A stretch of 54,758 nucleotides of DNA from LCIL01 sp041480845 (lineage in GTDB: Bacteria > Patescibacteriota > Microgenomatia > UBA8517): positions 1 through 54,758 of the forward strand of contig JBGPAU010000003.1 in assembly GCA_041480845.1 (NCBI GenBank), given 5' to 3'. This document shows positions 33,016 through 40,848 of the stretch, piece after piece (positions within the stretch are counted from its first letter, which is position 1; each line of letters opens with the position of its first letter). The notes under the pieces are model-generated. The model did no database searches, was not told the DNA's origin, and was given only the letters and a program-made list of their open reading frames with translations. A program made the position numbers and the translations under genes.

Positions 33016-33041
33016 GGCGGATCTTCTTTGGCTCCTAAATT

Positions 33042-34205
33042 ATGACAAATAGAGACGAATATATCGAAAAGTTGAGTAAGGTTTCCAAAATGACTCCTGA
33101 TGAGGCTAAAAAGTCTCTTTTGGATGAGGTCCAGGCCGATCTGACAGGTGAAATAGCCAAGAAGATCAGAGCCGCGGAGGAAAAAATCAAAGAGGAAGCA
33201 AACGAAAAAGCTCAAGAAATTCTTCTTGATGCCATGAAACACGGAGCCACGGGCTACGTTGCCGAATATACGGTTTCTTCGGTAACCGTGCCCAATGAGG
33301 ACGTTAAAGGCAGAATAATCGGTGCCGGAGGCCGAAACATCAGAACCTTCGAAAAAGAGGCAGGAGTTGAAATCGAAATCGACGAAACCAATGAAATCAG
33401 ACTTTCTTCTTTTGATGCAATCAGGCGCGAAATTGCCAAAAGGGCTTTGGAAATTCTAATCAGAGACGCCAGGATCCAACCATCAAGAATTGAGGAGGTT
33501 ATAAGGCAGGTTAAAGCCGGAATGGAGGATGTTTTACTTGATGAAGGCAAAAAAATAACACATGAATGCGGTGTTTATAATCTTCCTGTGGAACTGATGA
33601 GAATGATCGGGCGCTACAGATTTAGAACTTCATACGGACAAAATCTTGGAATCCATACAATTGAGGAAACAAAAATGGGAGTGGCGGTTGCCGGGGAAAT
33701 CGGCGCCAATGTTGATGTGGTCCGGCTTGGATGTTTACTTCATGACATCGGCAAAATTGTAACAGATGAAGAAGGAAATCATGTGGAGTTGGGAGTAAAT
33801 CTTCTTAAAAAGTACGGGATGCCCAAGGAAGTTATTGCTTGTGTTGCGGAACATCACGAGGACAGATCTTTTTCTTCAAACGAATCTGTAGTTGTTTGGA
33901 TCGCAGATGCCATATCCGGCAGCCGTCCCGGAGCCAGATATGAACCCCATGAAGGTTATGTCAAAAGGATGACCAAGATTGAGGAAATTGCCAAGGGATT
34001 TCCCGGAGTTGATATGGTTTATGCATTTCAGGCGTGGCGCGATGTCCGTGTAATAGTTAACCCCGATGAAGTTGATGATGATAAACTGACAGTACTTGCC
34101 CATGATATTGCCAAAAAACTTGAGAAAGAAGCAGAATATGCAGGTCAAATCAAAGTTTCCGTTATCCGTGAAGTCAGGGCTACGGAAACTACTTCCGCCA
34201 AATAA
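33042..34205 (+). CDS. rny: RNase Y-like endoribonuclease lacking membrane anchor
   Basis: 387 residues against about 510-520 usually. The KH domain with GRIIGAGGRNIRTFE is at about 85-150. The HD domain has the metal motif LLHDIGK with AEHHED downstream. The C-terminus (FPGVDMVYAFQAWRDVRVIVNP) is complete. The usual N-terminal membrane helix and most of the long coiled coil are missing. It begins MTNRDEYIEKLSKVSKMT, equivalent to the junction just before the KH domain. A stop lies two codons upstream in frame, so the short form is not a start-choice error. Expected to be cytoplasmic mRNA decay. Confidence 0.92.
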   Translation: MTNRDEYIEKLSKVSKMTPDEAKKSLLDEVQADLTGEIAKKIRAAEEKIKEEANEKAQEILLDAMKHGATGYVAEYTVSSVTVPNEDVKGRIIGAGGRNIRTFEKEAGVEIEIDETNEIRLSSFDAIRREIAKRALEILIRDARIQPSRIEEVIRQVKAGMEDVLLDEGKKITHECGVYNLPVELMRMIGRYRFRTSYGQNLGIHTIEETKMGVAVAGEIGANVDVVRLGCLLHDIGKIVTDEEGNHVELGVNLLKKYGMPKEVIACVAEHHEDRSFSSNESVVVWIADAISGSRPGARYEPHEGYVKRMTKIEEIAKGFPGVDMVYAFQAWRDVRVIVNPDEVDDDKLTVLAHDIAKKLEKEAEYAGQIKVSVIREVRATETTSAK

Positions 34206-35085
34206 GCAAAGCTTGGCCAGTCAAGGCCCTGGTAGTTTTCTCTTTTTAAGCTTCATTGCCCTCTTCATTTTTGTGGCAATTTTTGCTTATTTAAATAGGT
34301 CGGTTTTTCAATCGTCAACGAAAAAATCATTTCCGGATAAATTCGGGCAACTGCTTAATATTCCGACTCCGACCCCAACCCCAACACCTAAGCCATTAAC
34401 CTTTGCTGAGATGAATACTCTTTACGGTCCTTGTGTCCGCCTCCCGGTACTTATGTATCATCACATCCAGACCCAAGACGCCGCGAAAGCGAATAGGGAA
34501 ACAGGTCTAACTACTTACACTGATTTTTTCCAAAAACAAATGCAGTACCTTAAGGACAAAGGCTATAACGTTGCCGGCATGAATGATCTCGTCAATTTCT
34601 TTGATAACGGAACGCCGATTACACCCAAAAGCGTTCTTATAACTTTTGATGATGCCTATGAGGATTTTAATACGGACGCCTTTCCCATTCTCCAAAACTT
34701 GGGTTATAAAGCAACAGTATTTGTGCCGACAGGGCTTGTGGATAATCCGGGATACCTTACATGGAACCAAATTATTTCGATGAACGGATCGATTTTATTT
34801 GCCAACCATACCTGGTCCCATAAAAATGTGGGAGTTTCGACGAGCATCATGCAATATGAAGTTTCTACAGCAGATACCCAACTGTCTGACCGAAATTTAA
34901 ATTCACCGAAGATCTTTTCTTATCCCTATGGGCTTGACACCGGGCAGGCGGAGAAGTATCTGATTTCTTTGGATTATAAAGCTGCCTTTACCACAAATCC
35001 AGGGGGCATTCTTTGCGAAAAACAAAGATTTGCCCTCCCCAGAATTAGAATCGGCAGCACTTCTTTGTCCTCTTACGGGTTTTGA
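34138..35085 (+). CDS. Membrane-anchored polysaccharide deacetylase
   Basis: NodB-fold carbohydrate esterase, about 315 residues from ATG 34138; TTG 34096 and ATG 34102 are alternatives. Order: basic cytoplasmic tail, one membrane helix (FLFLSFIALFIFVAIFAYL), a TPTPTPTP linker, then the catalytic domain. Visible metal and catalytic motifs are LITFDDAYEDF (the Asp pair), NHTWSHKN (metal His residues) and SYPYG. It likely de-N-acetylates surface glycan or peptidoglycan outside the cell. All possible starts lie inside rny, because the mini-repeat at 34203-34234 occupies the place where a start would be expected. It contributes KQSLASQGPGS to the tail. Confidence 0.88.
   Translation: MQVKSKFPLSVKSGLRKLLPPNKQSLASQGPGSFLFLSFIALFIFVAIFAYLNRSVFQSSTKKSFPDKFGQLLNIPTPTPTPTPKPLTFAEMNTLYGPCVRLPVLMYHHIQTQDAAKANRETGLTTYTDFFQKQMQYLKDKGYNVAGMNDLVNFFDNGTPITPKSVLITFDDAYEDFNTDAFPILQNLGYKATVFVPTGLVDNPGYLTWNQIISMNGSILFANHTWSHKNVGVSTSIMQYEVSTADTQLSDRNLNSPKIFSYPYGLDTGQAEKYLISLDYKAAFTTNPGGILCEKQRFALPRIRIGSTSLSSYGF
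34203..34234 (+). repeat. GCTTGGCCAG mini-repeat, copy 3
   Basis: Shares about 31 bases with the copy in rplV, with two differences. It begins at the rny stop codon and is translated, in another frame, in the N-terminal tail of the deacetylase. Confidence 0.85.
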
Positions 35086-35107
35086 TTTTTGAAAAAGTGG
35101 CGATAAC

Positions 35108-35136
35108 TTGACATTTTTCTAACATTCATTTATGCT
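35108..35136 (+). promoter_or_regulatory. hup promoter
   Basis: Perfect TTGACA (35108-35113), 17-base spacer, TATGCT (35131-35136). Transcription would start near 35143, after the first in-frame ATG (35132), which lies inside the -10 box. Confidence 0.8.
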
Positions 35137-35146
35137 TCTTCGCAGA

Positions 35147-35422
35147 ATGACAAAAACTGATTTGATAGATCAGGTTTCAAGGAAAGCCCATTTAACCAAA
35201 AAGGCCGCGGAAGAAGCGGTTGAAGTTTTCCTAGACGAAGTCGGGCGCGTTCTCGCCAAAGGAGAAAAAGTAGTTCTTTCGGGATTTGGGACCTTTCGAG
35301 TAATTACGATGAAAGGAAAAACGGTTAAAATCCCCAAAACCGAAAAAATGGTTACCATTAAATCCCACAGATCCCCGCGTTTTACCCCGGGAAAAAAGCT
35401 CAAAAGACAAGTTTCGAGATAA
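35147..35422 (+). CDS. hup: DNA-binding protein HU
   Basis: Histone-like nucleoid protein, 91 residues from ATG 35147 (MTKTDLIDQV). GFGTFRV and the DNA-embracing arm with RSPRFTPGKKLK are present. The ATG at 35132 is rejected because it overlaps the promoter -10 box. Four bases of untranslated leader are predicted. Confidence 0.95.
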   Translation: MTKTDLIDQVSRKAHLTKKAAEEAVEVFLDEVGRVLAKGEKVVLSGFGTFRVITMKGKTVKIPKTEKMVTIKSHRSPRFTPGKKLKRQVSR

Positions 35423-35433
35423 CCGCCGGCTAA

Positions 35434-35442
35434 TGCTATACT
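35434..35442 (+). promoter_or_regulatory. Extended -10 promoter of the ABC operon
   Basis: TG-C-TATACT with the hexamer at 35437-35442, six bases before the ATG at 35449. The -35 region is weak. Confidence 0.5.
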
Positions 35443-35448
35443 TCAGTT

Positions 35449-36435
35449 ATGAACAAGGCCATTATTGTGGATGGTTTAGTTAAAAACTTTGAAATAACCG
35501 AAAAAGAACCGGGACTAACAGGCGCTTTTAAATCTCTCTTTTCTCCGAAAAAAAAGGAAATTCATGCCCTACGGGGAATTTCGTTTACAATCCAGCCGGG
35601 AGAACTTGTCGGATTCATTGGTCCGAATGGTGCAGGGAAAACCACAACTCTCAAAACTTTATCTGGTTTACTTTATCCCACATCGGGTTTCGTTGAAGTT
35701 TTAGAATATGATCCCTGGGAAAGAAAACCGGAATTTTTAAAACAAATTTCTCTGGTCATGGGACAAAAAAATCAACTTTGGTGGGATCTTCCCGCGATTG
35801 AAACTTTTGAACTGAATAGGGCGATATATGAAATCCCCACGCGTACCTATCAGGAAAACCTTAAAGAGCTTGTGGAACTACTTGAGATTGAAAAACTTTT
35901 AGAAACCCCGGTACGCAAACTTTCTCTGGGACAGAGGATGCGGATGGAATTAACCGCCGCACTTCTTCATAAACCCAAGGTACTATTTTTGGACGAACCG
36001 ACAATTGGGTTGGACCTGATTGCCCAGCAAAAAATGCGGGACTTTATTTATGATTACAACCGCAGGTATGGAGCAACAATTCTTCTTACCTCCCACAATA
36101 TGGACGATCTGACCGACCTGGCAAGACGGGTGATTGTTATTAATCAGGGAGCAATTCTATTTGACGGGGCACTGGAAGATCTGGTCACAAAGTATGCCAA
36201 AGAAAAGATTATTAAAGCGACTCTTTCCAAGGAGGATGGGATTGCGGATATTGAAAAAATCGGCAAAGTTAAGAAGCTTGTTTTTCCTCAGGTAATTTTA
36301 TCGGTTCCCCGTGCGGCAACTGCTGTTGCCGCTTCGGAACTTCTTCAAAACTTTCCTGTTGCGGACCTGACAATAGAAGAAATCCCCATTGAAGACGTAA
36401 TCCGTAAAGCATTTAAAAGCGGTCTTAAAAAATGA
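35449..36435 (+). CDS. ABC-2 exporter ATP-binding protein
   Basis: 328 residues. Walker A GPNGAGKTT at about 58-66, a Q loop in LVMGQKNQLWW, signature LSLGQRM, Walker B VLFLDEPTIGLD, and the switch His in TSHN. The overall form matches the uncharacterised ABC-2 group with two different permeases (COG4586 with COG4587 and COG3694). It overlaps the next gene by four bases. The substrate is unknown. Confidence 0.92.
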   Translation: MNKAIIVDGLVKNFEITEKEPGLTGAFKSLFSPKKKEIHALRGISFTIQPGELVGFIGPNGAGKTTTLKTLSGLLYPTSGFVEVLEYDPWERKPEFLKQISLVMGQKNQLWWDLPAIETFELNRAIYEIPTRTYQENLKELVELLEIEKLLETPVRKLSLGQRMRMELTAALLHKPKVLFLDEPTIGLDLIAQQKMRDFIYDYNRRYGATILLTSHNMDDLTDLARRVIVINQGAILFDGALEDLVTKYAKEKIIKATLSKEDGIADIEKIGKVKKLVFPQVILSVPRAATAVAASELLQNFPVADLTIEEIPIEDVIRKAFKSGLKK

Positions 36436-37235
36436 ATAAGTATTGGAGTATCTTTCGAATCTCTTTTCAGCAAGAGTTTGCCTACCGTCTGAATTTTATT
36501 TTGTGGAGAGTCCGGAATGTCTTTCAGATTCTATTAACCTATTTTCTTTGGAGTACGGTATTTACCAACCCCCAAACTCAGATTTTTGGCTATGACAGGG
36601 CAAAAATTCTTACCTACGTCTTTGGGATAATGATAGTAAGGGCTCTTGTTTTTTCTGCCCGGGCTATGGATGTTTCGTTTGATATTGCGCGGGGAGACCT
36701 GTCCAATTATCTTCTTAAACCCTTAAGTTATTTTAAATATTGGTTTACGAGAGATGTCTCCAGTAAAGCCCTAAACTTGATGTTTGCGGCTGTTGAATTT
36801 CTGGTTCTTTTTGCGATTTTAAAGCCTCCATTTTTCTTTCAGGGAAACTTGGTTGCCTTAATTGCGTTTACGGTAAGTATCGTCCTGGCAATTCTGATTT
36901 TTTTCTTCGTTCTTTTTCTAATCAGTTCCATTCCTTTTTGGGCGCCCGAAATCGGATGGGGTTCCCATTTCTTAATTACTGTAGTAATCATCGAAGCTCT
37001 TTCGGGGGCGCTTTTCCCGATCAATATTTTACCGCGCGCATTTCAATCGTTAGTCATGGCAACCCCTTTTCCGTATCTGATTTATTTTCCGGTCGAGGTT
37101 TATTTGGGAAATATACAAGGGAGCGCGCTTATCGGAGGACTCATGGTTGCTGCCGCGTGGGCCGGAGTTTTGTGGCTTAGCTTAAACTTTGTTTGGCAAA
37201 AGGGGCTTAAGGTGTATCAAGCATTAGGACGGTGA
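36432..37235 (+). CDS. ABC-2 exporter permease, first subunit
   Basis: 267 residues with six hydrophobic helices. The N-terminus FRISFQQEFAYRLNFILW and the segment GDLSNYLLKPLSYFKYW fit the DUF990/ABC-2 permease group paired with the preceding ATPase. The start overlaps the ATPase stop (ATGA). Confidence 0.87.
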   Translation: MNKYWSIFRISFQQEFAYRLNFILWRVRNVFQILLTYFLWSTVFTNPQTQIFGYDRAKILTYVFGIMIVRALVFSARAMDVSFDIARGDLSNYLLKPLSYFKYWFTRDVSSKALNLMFAAVEFLVLFAILKPPFFFQGNLVALIAFTVSIVLAILIFFFVLFLISSIPFWAPEIGWGSHFLITVVIIEALSGALFPINILPRAFQSLVMATPFPYLIYFPVEVYLGNIQGSALIGGLMVAAAWAGVLWLSLNFVWQKGLKVYQALGR

Positions 37236-37254
37236 ATTTGGGTTTTTCAAATTC

Positions 37255-37276
37255 ATCCTGAGCGCAGTCGAAGGAT
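37255..37276 (+). repeat. Mini-repeat TCCTGAGCGCAGTCGAAGGA
   Basis: One mismatch from the consensus core, flanked by A and T. AAGGA at 37271-37275 is nine bases before the ATG of the second permease, an ideal Shine-Dalgarno position. Confidence 0.85.
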
Positions 37277-37284
37277 AAACTTTT

Positions 37285-38076
37285 ATGGCAAAAAAACTCA
37301 AAAAATATTTAAAAATCTGGTGGATGATGAGCCGGAATTCTTTTTCCATGATTATTGATCAAAAACTTGCCCTATCGGTATTTTTGATAGGGAAAGTTTT
37401 AAGGTTTATCTTCTTTTTTGGATTCCTTTATTTTTTACTGCTTGGAACAAAAACACTGGCCGGCTATTCGGGCAACCAAGTCATATTTTTCTTTCTGACC
37501 TTTAACATCATTGATGTAATATCACAGTTTTTATTCAGAGAGGTTTACAATTTCAGACCGATGATTATAAACGGGGATTTTGACCTGGTTCTTGTCAAAC
37601 CCTTAAATGCTCTTTTCAGGGTTTTAATGGGAGGGGCGGATATTATCGATTTGGTTACAATCCCACCCCTGATTTTTGCGACTATTTATGTAGGCTCTCT
37701 TCTTCACCCCTCCGTGCTATATACCATGTACTATGTACTGCTCCTCTTGAATGGTTTTCTTATCGCCACTGCGTTCCATATAATTATTCTTTCTTTTTCT
37801 ATGGTTACTCTTGAGGTGGATCATGCAATTATGATTTATAGAGATTTAACAAGCTTGGGCCGGCTTCCTATCGATATTTATAAACAGCCTTTGCAGGCAT
37901 TTTTAACCTATCTGGTGCCCGTGGGAATAATGATTACTCTTCCGGCAAAAGCAATGATGGGACTCATTGCACCTGCTGGAATATTGATGGCGCTTTCTGT
38001 TGGAATTGTTGCTTTGTTTATCGCTTTTAGATTTTGGAACTATGCCCTGACTAAATACAGCAGTGCCAGCAGTTAA
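37285..38076 (+). CDS. ABC-2 exporter permease, second subunit
   Basis: 263 residues, six membrane helices. FREVYNFRPMIINGDFDLVLVKPLN resembles the partner permease (COG3694 type). The mini-repeat before it supplies the ribosome-binding site. It ends just before miaA. Confidence 0.87.
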   Translation: MAKKLKKYLKIWWMMSRNSFSMIIDQKLALSVFLIGKVLRFIFFFGFLYFLLLGTKTLAGYSGNQVIFFFLTFNIIDVISQFLFREVYNFRPMIINGDFDLVLVKPLNALFRVLMGGADIIDLVTIPPLIFATIYVGSLLHPSVLYTMYYVLLLLNGFLIATAFHIIILSFSMVTLEVDHAIMIYRDLTSLGRLPIDIYKQPLQAFLTYLVPVGIMITLPAKAMMGLIAPAGILMALSVGIVALFIAFRFWNYALTKYSSASS

Positions 38077-38080
38077 AAAG

Positions 38081-39067
38081 ATGAACAAACTACTCGTTAT
38101 TTGCGGACCGACATCAACCGGTAAAACTACTTTGGCAGTTGCTCTTGCCAAAAAATTTAACGGGGAACTTATTTCTGCCGACTCGCGCCAGGTTTATAAG
38201 GGTATGGATATCGGAACGGGAAAGGATCTTCCAAAGGGTGCAAAAATAAAATTGCCGTGGTTTCAAAAATACGGCTACTATGAAATTAATGGCGTAAAAA
38301 TTTGGGGATACGATCTAGCCGATCCCCGTCATGAATTTAATGTTGGCCAATATATTAAATTTGCCGAACGGATAATTACAGATATCCGTAAAAGAGGAAA
38401 ATCTCCGATTTTGGTTGGGGGAACAGGTCTTTATATGAAAGGGGTAATTGATGGTATTCCTACAGCCTCAATTCCTAAAAATAATTTATTGAGAAAAACC
38501 CTTGAAAGAAGTACCCCGGAGGAACTTTTCGAGAAACTTGCTCAAATGGATTCCCTGAAAGCCGGGCAAATGAACGCATCCGACAAAAGAAATCCCCGGC
38601 GTCTGATCCGCGCAATCGAGGTAGCTATGTGGAAGATTAATAATATTAAAAAAGAGAAAGAAATGGAGGCAAAGAAAAAGGACCTTGAAGTTTTAATGAT
38701 CGGGTTAACCGCTCCGGAAAAGTTTATCTCCAGGAGGGTGGAGAAACGAGTTGCCCGGAGGGTGAAAGCGGGGATTAAAAAAGAAGTTCAAATCTTACTG
38801 AAAAAACATGTCACCTGGAAAATGCCCTCAATGTCTTCCATGGGTTATAGGCAATGGAAGGACTATTTTGACAATAAAAAGACCGAAGCGGAAGTTGTTA
38901 AGGTTTGGGAGGGTGAGGAAAAGAAGTATGTAAGGCGTCAAATGGTCTGGTTTAAGAAGGATAAAAGAATTCACTGGTTTGATATTACTGCCCCGGGTTA
39001 CCCCGAAAATGTGGAAAAATCGGTCGAAAAATGGTATTCTACGGGTAGCAATGTTGAAAAAAGTTGA
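38081..39067 (+). CDS. miaA: tRNA dimethylallyltransferase
   Basis: Prenylates A37 of tRNAs reading UNN codons; 328 residues from ATG 38081 (an upstream GTG lies inside the permease). P-loop GPTSTGKTTLA at about 9-19, ISADSRQVYKGMDIGTGK, GGTGLYMKGVIDGI and the tRNA-binding KRNPRRLIRAIE. An aromatic-rich insert (KLPWFQKYGYYEINGVKIWGY) between the P-loop part and VGQYI is longer than usual. Confidence 0.94.
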   Translation: MNKLLVICGPTSTGKTTLAVALAKKFNGELISADSRQVYKGMDIGTGKDLPKGAKIKLPWFQKYGYYEINGVKIWGYDLADPRHEFNVGQYIKFAERIITDIRKRGKSPILVGGTGLYMKGVIDGIPTASIPKNNLLRKTLERSTPEELFEKLAQMDSLKAGQMNASDKRNPRRLIRAIEVAMWKINNIKKEKEMEAKKKDLEVLMIGLTAPEKFISRRVEKRVARRVKAGIKKEVQILLKKHVTWKMPSMSSMGYRQWKDYFDNKKTEAEVVKVWEGEEKKYVRRQMVWFKKDKRIHWFDITAPGYPENVEKSVEKWYSTGSNVEKS

Positions 39068-40028
39068 AATATCACATAGAACCATAATATTTGCGGTCTT
39101 TTTCCTTTTGGGACTTTGGTTTTTGTATTTCGTCCGCGATATCATTTTGCAGCTTTTTGTGGCCCTTCTCCTGATGACAATTCTCGAACCGATTGTGACC
39201 CTTCTAACCAGAATTAAAATCCCCAGAGCCATATCGGTTCTTATTACTTACATATTGGTGCTTGGGGTCATGGGTGGAATGGTCGCCCTTATTGCTCCGA
39301 CACTGGCGCAGCAGACAACAAATTTTGTAACCACTCTACCTTCTTACATGAACAATATAGGGGTTAATTCTGCCATTAGTGGAGATCTGGGCAAAGGACT
39401 TTTGTCTCAGCTTGGGGGAATTCCTGGAGAGATATTAAACTTTACGGTTTCGGTATTTTCCAACATTGTAGCTGTCGTAACTGTTTTGGTTTTTACTTTT
39501 TATATGCTTTTGACTCACGACAAACTTCATGACCAGGCGGGATTATTATTCGGGGAAAACAAAAAACTGCAAATAGGCAGGCTTATTAAGGCATGGGAGA
39601 ATAAACTCGGCAAGTGGGCCAGGGGACAACTTCTCCTGATGTTTGCTGTCGGACTTGGAACTTATATAGGACTTTTTCTGATCGGGATTCCCTTTGCCCT
39701 TCCTCTTGCGATCTTGGCGGGACTTTTGGAAATAATTCCGATATTAGGACCGATTGTTGCGGCGATTCCTGCGATTCTGATCGGATTTGGTATGTCACCC
39801 ATAATCGGACTCGGGGCGACCGCAGTTGAATTTTTGGTGCACCAACTTGAGGGTTACGTACTGGTGCCCAAAATTATGGAAAAATCGGTTGGGGTTTCTC
39901 CCCTTGTTGTTTTAATTTCTATCGCCATTGGAGCCAAGCTTTTAGGCATAATGGGTGTGATTATCTCGGTTCCCTTTGTAATAACTCTTCAGGTACTGAT
40001 TAAAGAGTACCTCATAGCCAAGGAATAA
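39051..40028 (+). CDS. AI-2E/PerM family membrane protein
   Basis: 325 residues from ATG 39051, overlapping miaA by 17 bases. Eight or so membrane helices; LEIIPILGPIVAAIPAILIGF and the C-terminal EGYVLVPKIMEKSVGVSPLVVLISIAIGAKLLGIMGVIISVP are the family signature. Members include exporters and Na+/H+ antiporters; the substrate cannot be inferred. Confidence 0.9.
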   Translation: MLKKVEISHRTIIFAVFFLLGLWFLYFVRDIILQLFVALLLMTILEPIVTLLTRIKIPRAISVLITYILVLGVMGGMVALIAPTLAQQTTNFVTTLPSYMNNIGVNSAISGDLGKGLLSQLGGIPGEILNFTVSVFSNIVAVVTVLVFTFYMLLTHDKLHDQAGLLFGENKKLQIGRLIKAWENKLGKWARGQLLLMFAVGLGTYIGLFLIGIPFALPLAILAGLLEIIPILGPIVAAIPAILIGFGMSPIIGLGATAVEFLVHQLEGYVLVPKIMEKSVGVSPLVVLISIAIGAKLLGIMGVIISVPFVITLQVLIKEYLIAKE

Positions 40029-40044
40029 ATTTTTTCCTACAGTA

Positions 40045-40053
40045 TGGTATAAT
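40045..40053 (+). promoter_or_regulatory. rnpB promoter, extended -10
   Basis: TG-G-TATAAT with a perfect hexamer at 40048-40053. Start near 40060, at the first base of the P1 helix. Confidence 0.7.
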
Positions 40054-40059
40054 GACCTC

Positions 40060-40421
40060 ACTCTGGAGAAAGGATGATCGCGCTCGCTTCGGCGAGTGAG
40101 GAAAGTCCAGGCAGCAGAAAGCAGGGTGCCGAGCGCAAGCTCGGGACAGGTTCAGGGTAACCTGAGCTTGGCCAGTACAGAGCCACAGAAACTATGTCGG
40201 TTCTTTTACCCTAAAGGTAGAAGAAAACGAGTGAAAAGGGGCAATCCTCCCCGCTGCAACCTCCGAACGGAACGTCAATAGACGCTTTCTCGACGATTCG
40301 AGGAATCGAGTCACGTTCCAAGGTCAGAGGGCAGGTTTGCATAAAGCAAACCGACGGCGTGTAAATGTCGTTAGACAGATGATCGTCTAGAAACAGAACC
40401 TGGCTTACTCTTTTCCAGAGT
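40060..40421 (+). ncRNA. rnpB: RNase P RNA (M1-type)
   Basis: Catalytic RNA of tRNA 5' processing, about 362 bases. P1 is formed by CTCTGGA near the 5' end and TCCAGAG at 40413-40419. The universal GAGGAAAGTCC (P4 5' side) is at about 40099, the conserved CCAGTACAGAGCCACAGAAA at about 40172, and the 3' P4 strand GACAGATGATCG with AGAAACAGAACC at about 40375-40400. A perfect -10 box precedes it and an intrinsic terminator follows. Confidence 0.95.
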
Positions 40422-40429
40422 ACAAAAAG

Positions 40430-40451
40430 TCCCGCACAAGCGGGATTTTTT
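40430..40451 (+). terminator. rnpB terminator
   Basis: TCCCGC-ACAA-GCGGGA followed by six T; a strong intrinsic terminator nine bases after P1 closes. Confidence 0.93.
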
Positions 40452-40485
40452 GTTTCTAGAATAGCAAAGAGCAAGGTTCCCGAGT

Positions 40486-40517
40486 GAAACGAGGGGTTCT
40501 TACTAATCTTCAGAGTA
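40486..40517 (+). pseudogene. Possible displaced second 3' end of rnpB
   Basis: The stretch from GAAAC to CAGAGTA resembles the authentic rnpB end (40390-40422). GAAAC, TTACT and CAGAGTA are shared in the same order and spacing within one base, while the P1 strand between differs (CTTTTC against AATCTT). It is followed by its own intrinsic terminator. Weaker than the rpsD and comM cases, because an RNA end has less information. Confidence 0.45.
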
Positions 40518-40529
40518 TTTGGACAAACC

Positions 40530-40549
40530 CCACCGCAAGGTGGTTTTTT
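40530..40549 (+). terminator. Second terminator after rnpB
   Basis: CCACC-GCAA-GGTGG followed by six T. It lies after the possible displaced rnpB end; no gene between the two terminators needs it. It may also stop transcription toward the opposing small gene. Confidence 0.75.
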
Positions 40550-40565
40550 GATGGTTAAATATTAT

Positions 40566-40760
40566 CTATTTTTGTGAAGTCGTTTCGGCAACAACCCAGG
40601 TGGTGCCGGGGGTTAAATTAATACTTTTTCCGTAAGGACTATCTGCAGATACTGTAGCATAGGTAATACCGGCGTCTTTAAGATCTTTTACAAAATCCTC
40701 AAGTCTGTCGTTCGGTATGGCGGCGGAAATAAATGAACTGTGATCTTTCAAAACTTCCAT
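40566..40760 (-). CDS. Small hypothetical protein (64 aa)
   Basis: A 64-residue soluble protein beginning MEVLKDHSSFISAAIPNDRL. The pattern suggests a small alpha/beta fold: strand (SSFISAAIP), helix (RLEDFVKDLKDAGI), strand (TYATVSA), then a hydrophobic end (TTWVVAET). I do not recognise a family. A TAAAAT box ends six bases before the ATG on the minus strand, supporting expression. Divergent from comM. Confidence 0.6.
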   Translation of the reverse strand: MEVLKDHSSFISAAIPNDRLEDFVKDLKDAGITYATVSADSPYGKSINLTPGTTWVVAETTSQK

Positions 40761-40848
40761 GGGGGTATTTTATATTCAGGAATAGCTGATGTCAATTCTT
40801 CTTATTCTTTATATCATTATTTCGAAACATTATGATATTCTGAAATAT

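Noticed and set aside
35132..35146. HU start at ATG 35132
   Set aside because: It overlaps the -10 box of a TTGACA-17-TATGCT promoter and adds residues not found in HU.
40165..40184. Treating the GCTTGGCCAG-like stretch in rnpB as a fourth inserted repeat
   Set aside because: The region is conserved RNase P RNA sequence in its expected place, so it is not an insertion. Similarity to the repeat may be origin or coincidence.
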